Positions 57,801 through 62,349 of a stretch of DNA of 64,000 bases are shown here, piece by piece. Position 1 is the stretch's first letter, and each line of letters starts with the position of its first letter. The stretch spans positions 159,894,875 through 159,958,874 of the forward strand of contig CP136062.1 in NCBI GenBank assembly GCA_032622095.1, written 5' to 3'. The notes below the pieces were generated by a model. It saw only the letters and a program-made list of their open reading frames with translations. It was not told the DNA's origin and searched no databases. A program made the position numbers and the translations under genes. Origin of the DNA: Siphonodentalium dalli (lineage: Eukaryota > Mollusca > Scaphopoda > Gadilida > Siphonodentaliidae).

Positions 57801-60800
57801 ATAGCTAAATAAAGCTAAATCAGAGATTCCATATGCGTTCAAAGGTAAATATAGCTAAATAAAGCTAAAGCAGAGATTCCATATACGTTCAAAGGTAAAT
57901 ATAGCTAAATAAAGCTAAAGCAGAGATTCCATATACGTTCAAAGGTAAATATAGCTAAATAAAGCTAAAGCAGAGATTCCATATACGTTCAAAGGTAAAT
58001 ATAGCTAAATAAAGCTAAAGCTGAGATTCCATATACGTTCAAAGGTAAATATAGCTAAATAAAGCTAAAGCTGAGATTCCATATACGTTCAAAGGTAAAT
58101 ATAGCTAAATAAAGCGAAATCAGAGATTACATATACGTTCAAAGGTAAATATAGCTAAATAAAGCTAAAGCTGAGATTCCATATACGTTCAAAGGTAAAT
58201 ATAGCTAAATAAAGCTAAAGCAGAGATTCCATATACGTTCAAAGGTAAATATAGCTAAATAAAGCTAAAGCTGAGATTCCATATACGTTCAAAGGTAAAT
58301 ATAGCTAAATAAAGCGAAATCAGAGATTACATATACGTTCAAAGGTAAATATAGCTATATAAAGCTAAAGCAGAGATTCCATATACGTTCAGACATGCGT
58401 TTCAGAAGTTAAAACATGGATGGAGATCAACAAACTCAAACTTAACGAAAGCAAAACTGAAATTATGCTTTGTGGAACTAACGCTCGGTTGAAGGGGGTC
58501 AGTCTTAATGCCACGCTCATCGGCGACAGTGTAATTGAATTTTCTGATGTTATTAAAAACCTCGGTGTGACCATCGACAAAAACTTCTCAATGTCATCTC
58601 ACATCAGCAACCTATGCAGGTCCTTATATATGGAGCTCCGGCGCATTTCGCATGTACGTCCATATATCTCCGAACAATCCACACAAATATTGATGTCCTC
58701 ATTTGTGTTATCCAAAATCGATTACTGTAATTCTATTTTAGCAGGACTCCCAGATTATCAACTTCACAAACTTCAAAAAATTGTTAATATTGCTGCAAAA
58801 ATTGTGTGCCGTGCAGGCAAATTTGATCATGTTACCCCACTGTTGTATAAATTACATTGGCTTCCCATATTTGAACGAATTGTGTACAAACATGCTACTT
58901 TGTGTTATAGAAAGTCGGATATTGATAATGCTTTGCCACCATATATTGATACATTGTTGGTCAAATATGTACCTGCTCGACCACTTCGATCACAGGATGC
59001 GAATGCAATGGTTGTACCTAAACGAGATCTGATGTACTTTGGTCGCCGTTCTTTCGAGGTCTACGGGCCGACCATTTGGAACAACCTTCCCAAAGAGGTG
59101 AAACAGTCTGACTGTTTGGAAACATTCAAATCGGCCCTAAAAACTCACCTATTCATCTCCCATTTCGGACAAATAACATCAGAAAACGTTGAGGAGACTT
59201 AATTATTGAAATACATGCATATTATTTATTGCGTATATGTTATAGTGTGAATGTGTGTGACTGCGTTTGTGTGAATTGTTCAGCGCCATGAGCCATACGG
59301 GATATGGCGCTATACAAATACTCTATATTATTATTATTATTAAAGGTAAATATAGCTAAATAAAGCGAAATCAGAGATTCCATATGCGTTCAAAGGTAAA
59401 TATAGCTAAAGCAGAGATTCCATTTATGTTCAAAGGTAAATATAGCTAAAGCAGAGATTCCATATACGTTCAAAGGTAAATATAGCTAAAGCTGATTTAT
59501 TTATGGTTTATATATGCTATTCCATTTTATCACATAATTTGGCCATAAAAGCAGTTTCATAATTATCGGTAATAGACACGTTTAATATCAGCGCGTGCGA
59601 TGACGTCACGGCGTTCTTCAAATAACTTGCGATCGCTGTAGTTTATGATTGTTGTTTTCGATGAATATTTCGCGTTGCTTCGGGTTTATTTGATCATGTG
59701 ATAAAAGGTATCTCACACTCGTCCTATTTTATACGTAATTTATCAACCTCGTCCTCTAAATTCTATTTGAGCCTCGGTAAACCTCGGCTCAAATCGAATT
59801 TAGTGAACTCGGTTGATAAATTCCGTATAAAATAGAAACTCATGTGAGATCCTCTATGTGTCTAATTGTTCGCATCGATAATATCTCTCTTCACATGTTA
59901 TGGTTATAAATTAATAAACTTAAGAACCACAAGTAATTTTCTTAAGTGATTGAGATGCTCATGAAATATCACAATATTTTTAGCACTAAATAATTATGAT
60001 GAACTTTTAACCATTTTATACACGATGTATTCTGTTATTGGTCTGTCCTTCTGTCCGTCCATCCGTTCGCTTTTTTCGTTTCCAGTTGATAACTTTTGCA
60101 AGTCTGAACTGAATGGAAATGAAATTTGGTATGTGAGTTCAAGTTCAAATTTGGGTTCCGCCTGCCAAGTTTCACCAGAGTTATGTGCCCTTTTAGTTGG
60201 AATTTGCACTCAATTTTCATTCCCGGTGATAACTTTATTGAGACTAAACTGAATGAAATCAAATTTGGTATGTGAGTTTATTAGCCTAAAATGCAGGTCA
60301 AGTACGAATTTGGGTTTCACCCAAAAATTGTCAACAGCTATTGTCCTTTGTTGGAATTACCACAGGCGTATTTTGTCACAATTGATTGTCTTGTTCATGT
60401 TATTTTTAGCACCAGATAATTATGATGAACCATTTTTCATGTTATTTTTAGCACCAGATAATTACGATGAACTTTTGATGTTACTTCATGGTCACACCAA
60501 TGAAGAACAAACTCTGATAATCGAGAGAATACGAAAATGCCATCATGTTAGTCTTTCCGAGGGAAATAAACAGAAATTACAGGTAATTATTAACCCATTT
60601 ATTTTAACCCTCAATAGATTCTTCCATTGAGTTATAAGAGTATACATTGGAACGGTTTACTATGCCCCCATTGAAGGTTCGGGCATATAGCTGAGGGTTC
60701 GGACCATATGTCTGTCCGTCCGTTTGATCATATCACCTTGTAACTCTGGTGTTAATTATCGGATTTCATTGTCCTTCGGCATGGTGATAGCACAGGATGT

Positions 60801-62349
60801 GAATAAAGGATACCATCATACTACGAGTGTCGTCCATAAATTTTTGCCAGAGTTACTGCCCTTGTTTAAGACTTTGGGGGAGATTTGTGAGATTTGTGTC
60901 CGAAAGAACATTTTGGCTTGTAACTTGGCCAAGGATCATCAGATTTAATTTATGGCCCTTGTTTGACTTGTGAATTTTGTCTTTTGATATTTTTGAAAAT
61001 TTCAGTTTGTAATTCAGGCATGGGTAATCAGATATGGTTGTACTTTGACATGATAATAACCCAGCATGAGTTAAAGGATACACACATACTATGGGTTTTG
61101 TCCATCCATTTTTACCAGAGTTACAGCATAGGGGAATCTCTTAATTTTTTTGTTTCCTTATGAAATTTTCAGCTTGTAACTTAGACATGTATCATCGAAT
61201 TTGGTTGTGCGTTGGTGTGTTGGTAGCCCAGTTTAGGGGGAAAGGATGCCCACTTCTTAGATAAGAAAATGAAAAAATTTCATCTACACCAGCTGTCCAT
61301 ACAAATATTTAGTTGCTATTGCCAAAAGTAACAAAGTCTATTTAATATTACAATTAATGATCAATAATTAATTTTCCATTTGAAGCCACACCATCATACC
61401 CCAAAGACCCAACCACCCCCATGAATCTTTTCCTGACACACACTCTGACTCACAACTGAGACCGTTTATGACATCAACACTGTAACTTTTTGACGTTCCT
61501 TATTCTATATCATTCTATTCATTGCTCAGTAAGAATTTAACTCCGTCCCAAGTTGAGCTACATTTTTTTTTCACTGATGCTACAGTGATTATTATTTTCT
61601 ACTTGACTGATGCTATGTAGCTGGATTATTTTACTGGTGATGGCAAGGATCATCAGATTTAATTTACGGCCCTTGTTTGACTTTTGAATTTTGTCTTTTT
61701 TTGATGTTGAACATTTCAGTTTGTAAATCGGGCATGGATCATCAGATATGGTTGTACTTTGGTATGATAATAACCCAGCATGCGGTTTTGTCCATTCATT
61801 TTTACCAGAGTTACAGCCCTTGTTTGACTAGGGGAATTTCTGAATTTTGTTTCCTTATGAAATTTTCAGCTGGTAACTTGGGCATGTATCATAAAATTTG
61901 GTTGTAACTTTTTGACCTTCCTTATTCTTTATCATTCTATTCATTACTCAGCAAATAATTAACTCCTTCCCAAGTTGAACTACAGTGTCATTGACACTTT
62001 CATTTTTTTTTCGCTGATGCTATAGTAATTATTTTTTGTACTTGACTGATACTATGTAGCTAGAGTATTTTACTGGTGATGTCAATTTGCCTGTCGCTTT
62101 AATTAGTTTTTTTTTACTTGACAGACTTTGTTTTGCCTGACACTACAGTATTTCACTGACCTCGGGATCCAGGAGCCTCCAGAGCTGAACCTCATGGATA
62201 AGTTAACGCCGCATCTGTATGCGCTGACTCAGCAGTTTCCAGGGCCGGCGACGTTAGCAATACTTGACCAGATATCAGACAGGCAGGCAGAGTTCAAACA
62301 AATCTGTGATCGAAAAGCAGGCCGTGGTCTGTATCCAGGTCTAGATACT
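21660..62349 (+). CDS. NOP14: NOP14 nucleolar protein, coding exons 1-13 (3' end outside window)
   Basis: NOP14 is a core protein of the small-subunit processome needed for 18S rRNA processing and 40S assembly in the nucleolus. Thirteen exons join in phase to 564 codons: 21660-21845, 31106-31240, 33723-33861, 36353-36474, 38357-38452, 40543-40632, 44339-44407, 47384-47475, 47870-48006, 51270-51484, 52568-52622, 60452-60582, 62125-62349. Family landmarks in order: NPFEVKVNRQKHDVLGRK, TLLKEYKNRFKSN, YNLAEEEELTHYGQSLADIE, EEHFGGFL, ELTEKLDEEW, HKSAEDLNDG-FALDK, an acidic stretch, PYTFK-APDNYDEL, ERIRKCHHVSLSEGNK, and a DKLTPHLYALTQQFPGPAT block. The human protein is about 857 residues, so roughly 290 C-terminal residues are missing to the right. 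All introns are GT-AG. Introns are long (up to 9.3 kb) and full of transposons, and several exon edges are tandemly duplicated (see separate entries). No frameshift in the reconstructed frame. Confidence 0.93.
25159..25521 (-). other. Reading frame on left palindrome arm, 120 codons
   Basis: I do not recognise the product. The frame reads outward from the palindrome centre and contains HYHDKCPQTSTVRIVIICLN followed by LFDETIA. A similar peptide is encoded on the right arm. The likeness may be only that of inverted DNA arms, because the frames diverge after the FDET motif. Probably not a functional gene. Confidence 0.25.
25711..26106 (+). other. Reading frame on right palindrome arm, 131 codons
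   Basis: Mirror partner of the left-arm frame, with HYHGVCPQTNTVSIVLLCRE followed by LFDETTA. It also reads outward from the centre. Unrecognised; possibly the remnant of a protein once encoded by the foldback element. Confidence 0.25.
28469..28588. mobile_element. Hairpin MITE family A, single hairpin
   Basis: GCAGAATGGGGTCCCCAGAG paired with CTGGGGACCTCATTCTGC, then CACACTAAACTCAGGCTTGA. Only the right end is preserved. Confidence 0.75.
29397..29484 (+). repeat. 44-bp tandem duplication
   Basis: Two nearly identical copies of a unit containing TCCACCCTGTATGGTCC and TTATTTGGGTCTGTTTG. They lie inside a 145-codon frame with no ATG start, which I do not regard as a gene. Confidence 0.8.
29611..29972. 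mobile_element. TTAA-type MITE with two internal family B hairpins
   Basis: The ends are TTAACCCTTTACCCAACA and its complement, with TTAA on both sides and CCC termini as in piggyBac-type elements. Inside are two complete family B hairpins (29637-29710 and 29759-29834), then a unique arm with GGAGCCGGTTCCAATGATAT. The copy at 39456-39845 is the same element in opposite orientation. Confidence 0.85.
30043..30567. mobile_element. Composite of family A hairpins
   Basis: Three hairpins in series (about 30050-30135, 30145-30240, 30455-30535) with the T-rich core between the second and third. The right end is CACATTATAATCCAGACATG. This appears to be a copy inserted in, or recombined with, another. 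Confidence 0.7.
31106..31240 (+). CDS. NOP14: NOP14 exon 2
   Basis: 45 codons, KETLLKEYKNRFKSN to MVKRFAAEKQ. Acceptor TTTTTCACTTCCAG, donor CAG|GTACGT. Phase 0 at both ends. Confidence 0.92.
31312..31528. mobile_element. Tc1/mariner-like palindromic MITE
   Basis: 217-bp foldback, ends TACAGTTGTGCCC and GCGCATTACTGTA, arms with CACAGCAGAATTATGGGTAA. Same family as 7648-7832. Confidence 0.8.
31910..33405. repeat. Triplicated intron 2 segment (direct, inverse, direct)
   Basis: The block GTGAACTGGTCACTAACATA ... GACTTGGACTACTTGGTCAA ... poly-G ... AACACACCATACAGTGAAA occurs at 31938-32200 and 33126-33400. A partial inverse copy (GGTCAATAGTCCAAGTCTGC) lies at 32741-32850. In the first copy it runs straight into exon 3-derived sequence. 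In the second, about 215 bp of other repeat (33405-33620) intervene before the same exon 3-like sequence. Confidence 0.75.
32219..32290 (+). pseudogene. Chimeric fragments of NOP14 exon 3
   Basis: 32219-32264 repeats the degenerate copy of the exon 3 acceptor region (TATGAGCAATGAAGCTTGTA, also at 33642). It is followed without gap at 32267-32288 by 22 bp that are the exact reverse complement of exon 3 at 33766-33787 (GACTGTCCATAATGTGTCAG...). Two pieces of one exon are thus joined head to head, about 1.4 kb upstream of the real exon. Confidence 0.8.
33629..33754 (+). repeat. Tandem duplication of exon 3 acceptor, 42-bp period
   Basis: TCTTTTTTAG followed by AAATCTGAGCGAGGGAGCTT occurs twice, with acceptor AG at 33679-33680 and at 33721-33722, exactly 42 bp apart. 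A decayed third copy starts at about 33633. The upstream acceptor would put the second copy's TTT-TAG in frame as a stop codon, so only the downstream acceptor yields NOP14. Confidence 0.9.
33723..33861 (+). CDS. NOP14: NOP14 exon 3
   Basis: 46 codons plus 1 base: KSERGSLYNLAEEEELTHYG to EEKYQN. Acceptor CATCTTTTTTAG, the second of a tandem pair. Donor AATG|GTATAA, phase 1. Confidence 0.92.
34014..34265. mobile_element. TTAA-flanked MITE (AGGTACTCAAT ends)
   Basis: The ends are TTAAAGGTACTCAATTCGAT and ATCGGATTGAGTACCTTTAA. A relative, truncated on the right, lies at 39871-40258; both contain GATTTTAGAGTTATCCATCT. Confidence 0.8.
35100..35340. repeat. Foldback repeat
   Basis: AAACAGAAAGATTAATAAA on the left pairs with TTTAATATTCTTTCTGTTT on the right; inner arms around ACCAATAATAAATAT also pair. 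A related palindrome is at 35664-35900. Confidence 0.65.
35664..35900. repeat. Foldback repeat, second copy
   Basis: AGCAGAAAGAATGTTAAAAT pairs with CATTTTAATATTCTTTCTGT; inner arms ACCAATCATAACTATTGCG and its inverse. Same family as 35100-35340. Confidence 0.65.
36186..36306. mobile_element. Family A MITE remnant upstream of NOP14 exon 4
   Basis: Contains CAGAATGATGTCCCCAGAAG, GGTGATGCTAGCCTGCTGAG and the right end CACTATTTGCAGGCTTGA. It ends about 46 bp before the exon 4 acceptor AG. Confidence 0.7.
36353..36474 (+). CDS. NOP14: NOP14 exon 4
   Basis: 2 bases plus 40 codons, KIVAEEHFGGFLKKTDDE to SKSKKEK. Acceptor CTAACTTTAATAG, donor AAG|GTACGT. An inverse copy lies at about 45400-45560. 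Confidence 0.9.
37337..37530. mobile_element. Family B relative with TTAA start
   Basis: Starts TTAACCCTTCCATGACACG. Has a short hairpin (CATTCTCTTATATAAGAGAA) and a second long hairpin (about 37446-37520). Followed by the TTTCGCAAAATTTCAGGAAG block, as at 9938. Confidence 0.7.
37640..37742 (-). mobile_element. tRNA-derived SINE head
   Basis: On the minus strand: TGGCTAGTCCAGTGGTTAGA (A box) and, about 40 bp on, TGAGTTCAATGCCCA (B box-like). It is not a tRNA gene: the arms do not pair as a cloverleaf. Confidence 0.55.
37803..38213. mobile_element. Hairpin MITE family A copy
   Basis: Two diverged hairpins (about 37808-37898 and 38092-38190) and the right end AATAAACTCAGACTTGA, 143 bp before the exon 5 acceptor. 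Confidence 0.7.
38357..38452 (+). CDS. NOP14: NOP14 exon 5
   Basis: 32 codons, YERQAEKEKAVELTEKLDEE to LMGKIG. Acceptor ACCTTTTACAG, donor GGG|GTACGT. Phase 0 at both ends. Confidence 0.9.
38598..39010 (+). repeat. Dispersed GTCTGTCCG / GAGTTATTGCC tandem-unit repeat
   Basis: Two ~200-bp units, each with ACATTTTCTGGTAATTTTTT or a variant, AACTTGGCACA, GTTCAGTCGGACT and TTATTGCCATTTTTCGACA. The same family occurs at 45748-46617, 50440-51250, 60040-60330 and 60700-62080. I recognise the style from marine invertebrate genomes but cannot assign a transposon class. Confidence 0.6.
39456..39845. mobile_element. TTAA-type MITE with two family B hairpins (inverse copy)
   Basis: TTAACCCTTTACCCAACA ends, TTAA at both flanks, unique arm first (ACCGGCCAAAAACGGCC) and two hairpins (39607-39677, 39748-39820). 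Reverse-complement homologue of 29611-29972. Confidence 0.85.
39871..40258. mobile_element. TTAA MITE relative, right end replaced
   Basis: Starts TTAAAGGTACTCAATCTGAT; shares GATTTTAGAGTTATCCATCT and GATCACTCTGAGCTTTGATG with 34014-34265. The right end stops where the family A MITE begins, which suggests insertion or deletion at that point. Confidence 0.65.
40259..40512. mobile_element. Hairpin MITE family A, hairpin-of-hairpins
   Basis: CAAGCCTTGAAATAGTGTGC to ACACTATTTCAAGGCTTG, two inverted complete hairpins around TGCTGAGTTGTAAGCA. Ends 30 bp before the exon 6 acceptor AG. Close copy of 2861-3086 and 48423-48676, so it probably moved recently. Confidence 0.85.
40543..40632 (+). CDS. NOP14: NOP14 exon 6
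   Basis: 30 codons, HRTDDEKTVTKNTDDYDIAV to FEIKGK. Acceptor CTCTTATTTCAG, donor AAG|GTATGT. Phase 0. Confidence 0.88.
41026..43239 (-). mobile_element. hAT transposon with intact ends and 8-bp target duplication
   Basis: 2214 bp. The ends are CAGGGCCCAAGCTAGGG and CCCTAGCGTGGGCCCTG. The 8-bp target GTCGACTC is duplicated at 41018-41025 and 43240-43247, the hallmark of hAT. The insertion cut a family B hairpin loop. The transposase gene on the minus strand is broken and truncated (see next entry), so the copy is not autonomous. Confidence 0.92.
41155..42647 (-). pseudogene. hAT transposase (DUF4371-like), two exons, broken
   Basis: Exon 1 (42647-42401) begins MALSSWLKSSPASKRKFDAE and holds WYVKDDDDKWHCSVCRAAK, an N-terminal zinc-finger-like region as in ZMYM/ZNF862-related hAT proteins. 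The donor is T|GTAAGTATAC. The intron acceptor TTTTAG leads to exon 2 from 41780 (DTHLTAVTKSQLAKQMPMQK), and the phases fit (1 plus 2). The frame meets one in-frame TAA at 41533-41535 after YKSDDSL and then continues in the same frame with LADVILQEKLSEV, SADSYCIILDESTD (the first catalytic Asp region of hAT) and FIGVGSDGGCVMTGRVKGVV (second catalytic region). It stops at 41155 without the C-terminal catalytic Glu and dimerisation domain. Stop codon plus C-terminal deletion mean it is inactive. Confidence 0.82.
43278..44338 (+). other. Rest of NOP14 intron 6
   Basis: Remnant of the outer element to 43414, a foldback at 43504-44040, then plain AT-rich sequence to the exon 7 acceptor. Confidence 0.6.
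43504..44040. mobile_element. Foldback element, 537 bp
   Basis: The arms pair, e.g. GATCATATTCCACTTGTACA (left) with its complement (right), and AGGGAACCTTATAAAGTCG with CGACTGTATAAGGTTCCCT. The ends are CAACTGGTCTGGATCATGCC and GGCATGATATACAGCTGGTCC-like sequence. Confidence 0.75.
44339..44407 (+). CDS. NOP14: NOP14 exon 7
   Basis: 23 codons, ATDRLKTDEEIAKDEKERLD to KLE. Acceptor CTCTTTTCCAG, donor GAG|GTAAGT. Phase 0. Confidence 0.9.
45372..45600 (-). pseudogene. Inverse copy of NOP14 exon 4 between MITE ends
   Basis: On the minus strand the sequence reads intron 3 tail (CTTGAAAAATATTT, CTCTAACTTTAATAG), then exon 4 (IVAEEHFGGFLKKTDDVTTE ... ENLISKSKKEK), with only a few substitutions. 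It stops at the exon's last codon. The flanks on both sides are family A ends: AAGCCTCAAAAAACGGTGCT with ACATTTGCAG at 45374-45408, and TTTGCAGACTTGA (inverse) near 45575-45590. The acceptor is kept and the donor is replaced by MITE sequence. It lies 9 kb downstream of exon 4, antisense in intron 7, so it cannot be spliced in sense. Confidence 0.85.
45594..46930. mobile_element. Family B composite, interrupted copy
   Basis: Outer repeat GTGACCCACCATATCAAATC at the left and its complement at the right, as at 21175-21633. The left hairpin is damaged and preceded by repeated TTACCCTCTC. The core is interrupted at 45748-46617. The right hairpin (46812-46887) is intact. Confidence 0.75.
45748..46617. 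mobile_element. 870-bp insertion of GTCTGTCCG-type repeat
   Basis: Sits precisely in the family B core: the left flank TTTATCATTTTT and right flank AAAATAAATGTTTCTTAC are contiguous in the intact copy at 40780-40810. Begins ATACGCCCGTTTGAAAAAAC (5' hairpin with GGCCGTAT) and ends with GCACGCCCAGCGTAGCTCTT. Inside are about five ~125-190-bp units with GTTGTCCGGATGATAACTTT and GAGTTATGCCCCTTATTTGA. Class unknown; no TIR and no protein. Confidence 0.7.
46930..47337. mobile_element. Hairpin MITE family A copy upstream of exon 8
   Basis: Hairpins at about 46955-47043 and 47245-47312, T-rich core between; the right end CATATTTTCAGGCCTGG lies about 46 bp before the exon 8 acceptor. Confidence 0.75.
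47384..47475 (+). CDS. NOP14: NOP14 exon 8
   Basis: 30 codons plus 2 bases, ADRMRRMKGITEEDENIQKS to SAEDLNDG. Acceptor ATATTATAAACAG, donor GG|GTAATA. Phase 2. Confidence 0.9.
47870..48006 (+). CDS. NOP14: NOP14 exon 9
   Basis: 1 base plus 45 codons plus 1 base: FALDKSVRFHLAYKDGKILE to GGSDEDQTN. Acceptor CATATCCTTTCAAG, donor AATG|GTATTA. The join NDG-FALDK fits the family. A decayed copy lies at about 49960-50060. Confidence 0.9.
48423..48676. mobile_element. Hairpin MITE family A, hairpin-of-hairpins
   Basis: CAAGCCTTGAAATAGTGTGT to its complement; two inverted hairpins. Very close to 40259-40512. Confidence 0.85.
49167..49493. mobile_element. TIR MITE with GGCCAAA...ACCTGTGTTTAG ends
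   Basis: Left TAAGGCC then AATACCTGTGTTTAGGG; right CTCTAAACACAGGTATT then GGCCTAA. CCCTACCTACCCTA blocks sit inside both ends. Related pieces occur at 31840-31905 and 32340-32406. Confidence 0.75.
49818..49921. repeat. Hairpin
   Basis: ACAACTCGTCCCCAGTTTAT pairs with ATAAACCGGGGACGAGTTGT, loop about 40 bp. Confidence 0.7.
49960..50062 (+). pseudogene. Decayed copy of NOP14 exon 9 3' end
   Basis: Matches exon 9 from the GAGGAGCCGGAAGAAATGGA block through the donor region: here GGAGCAACCGGAGAGAATGG, TAAAGATGCTGATTGTG and AACCCAATCAGATGGTCC, then ATTAAAAATAT like the start of intron 9. The donor GT is disrupted (GGTCC) and a frameshift is present. It is about 2 kb downstream of the real exon, in the same orientation. 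Confidence 0.75.
50440..51250 (+). repeat. GTCTGTCCG-type dispersed repeat, several units
   Basis: Starts near GTCTGTCTGTCTGTCCGGAG, then three ~180-bp units each with TTTCTGGATGATATCTCAAG or a variant, TTTGATCC and TTATGGACTTATTTTGACTT. Confidence 0.6.
51270..51484 (+). CDS. NOP14: NOP14 exon 10 (acidic)
   Basis: 2 bases plus 71 codons: GDESDEAEVQEADGSGDDDD, acidic to DSFADIGSEPEDADSDAQ, then basic SEKRKKSSL. Corresponds to the acidic linker of NOP14. Acceptor TACTTTCATAAG, donor TTA|GTGAGT. Phase 0. Confidence 0.85.
51577..51822. mobile_element. TTAA family B element, complete
   Basis: TTAACCTTTCCATGACTGAAG to CATCCTGACAGGGTTAA, TTAA on both sides, two hairpins (51619-51693 and 51717-51775), the second lacking part of one arm. 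Confidence 0.75.
51885..52527. mobile_element. Composite of family A MITEs
   Basis: Several nested pieces: TTAAGGCCTAAGCAGAATGA, a complete hairpin (51944-52038), the core twice (AGGGGATATAGAAACTGAAC and a variant), and a last hairpin (52408-52497) with right end CACTATTTGCAGGCTTGA. Confidence 0.7.
52568..52622 (+). CDS. NOP14: NOP14 exon 11 (mini-exon)
   Basis: 18 codons plus 1 base: DKKKMIEKAKAEIPYTFK. Acceptor ATTTTGTAAACAG, donor AAAG|GTAAAT. The AEIPYTF block is the family's conserved LPYTF motif. The last 34 bases and the donor are the founder of the 50-bp array that follows. Confidence 0.92.
52589..58388 (+). repeat. 50-bp minisatellite made of NOP14 exon 11 end + splice donor
   Basis: About 115 tandem units. 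One unit is AGCTAAAGCAGAGATTCC + ATATACGTTCAAAG (exon 11 end) + GTAAATATAGCTAAATAA (donor and intron start). The first unit is the real exon-intron border. Some units are 40 bp because one AGCTAAATAA block is missing, which reveals a ~10-bp substructure. Diagnostic variants are CAG/CTG before AGATTCC, ATAC/ATGC before GTTC, and AAATAA/ATATAA. Nearly every unit keeps AAAG|GTAAAT. Unit length 50 is not a multiple of 3, and the intron part carries in-frame TAA. Confidence 0.97.
58389..59342 (+). mobile_element. 5'-truncated CR1/L2-like LINE inserted in the array
   Basis: Starts inside the reverse transcriptase (VSEVKTWMEINKLKLNESKT) and continues to a stop at 59200-59202. The 3' tail contains GGATATGGCGCTATACAAAT followed by (ATT)n, typical of the CR1/L2 group. 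The array breaks at CGTTCA and resumes at AAAGGTAAAT, so the insertion left at most a 1-bp target duplication. Confidence 0.88.
58390..59202 (+). pseudogene. LINE reverse transcriptase, C-terminal part
   Basis: Open for about 270 codons: NLGVTIDKNFSMSSHISNLC, SFVLSKIDYCNSILAGLPDY, LHWLPIFERIVYKHATLCYR and RRSFEVYGPTIWNNLPKEVK are the standard thumb and C-terminal motifs of CR1/L2-group non-LTR elements. The catalytic FADD box and endonuclease are missing, so it is a dead fragment. The open frame suggests recent insertion. Confidence 0.88.
59343..59494 (+). repeat. Remaining 50-bp/40-bp array units after the LINE
   Basis: About three to four units, with the ATTTATGTTC variant and short 40-bp spacing, ending at AGCTAAAGCTGATTTATT. 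Confidence 0.9.
59495..60396 (+). other. NOP14 intron 11, right part
   Basis: A hairpin (59710-59850, TATTTTATACGTAATTTATC and its inverse), AT-rich spacer, then GTCTGTCCG-type repeat units (60040-60330). Confidence 0.55.
60392..60475 (+). repeat. Tandem duplication of exon 12 acceptor, 42-bp period
   Basis: CATGTTATTTTTAG followed by CACCAGATAATTATGATGAA occurs twice, with acceptor AGs at 60408-60409 and 60450-60451, exactly 42 bp apart. Both keep the frame: the upstream acceptor would add 14 residues (APDNYDEPFFMLFL). Confidence 0.92.
60452..60582 (+). CDS. NOP14: NOP14 exon 12
   Basis: 2 bases plus 43 codons, APDNYDELLMLLHGHTNEEQ to SEGNKQKLQ. Donor CAG|GTAATT. The alternative acceptor 42 bp upstream is also in frame; the shorter form fits family length. 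Contains ERIRKCHHVSLSEGNK, strongly conserved in NOP14. Confidence 0.92.
60583..62124 (+). other. NOP14 intron 12
   Basis: Mostly GTCTGTCCG-type repeat units. A block with GATCATCAGATTTAATTTA and CAGATATGGTTGTACTTTG occurs at about 60930-61050 and 61648-61770. A second block with CTTGACTGATGCTATGTAGC occurs at about 61525-61645 and 61948-62085. These are local direct duplications. Confidence 0.6.
62125..62349 (+). CDS. NOP14: NOP14 exon 13
   Basis: 75 codons: TLFCLTLQYFTDLGIQEPPE to KAGRGLYPGLDT. Acceptor TTTTTTTTACTTGACAG. An AG at 62147-62148 would drop the first 8 codons in frame, but those residues align with the family's KLFGFLLEY segment, so I chose the upstream site. Donor ACT|GTGAGT, phase 0. 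The next exon is not found before 64000. Confidence 0.88.

Noticed and set aside
52589-58388. CRISPR-like regular repeat array
   Set aside because: The 50-bp units are contiguous copies with no unique spacers, in an animal intron, and derive from an exon border.
60253-60630. 125-codon protein gene
   Set aside because: It is NOP14 exon 12 plus intron read-through in the same frame.
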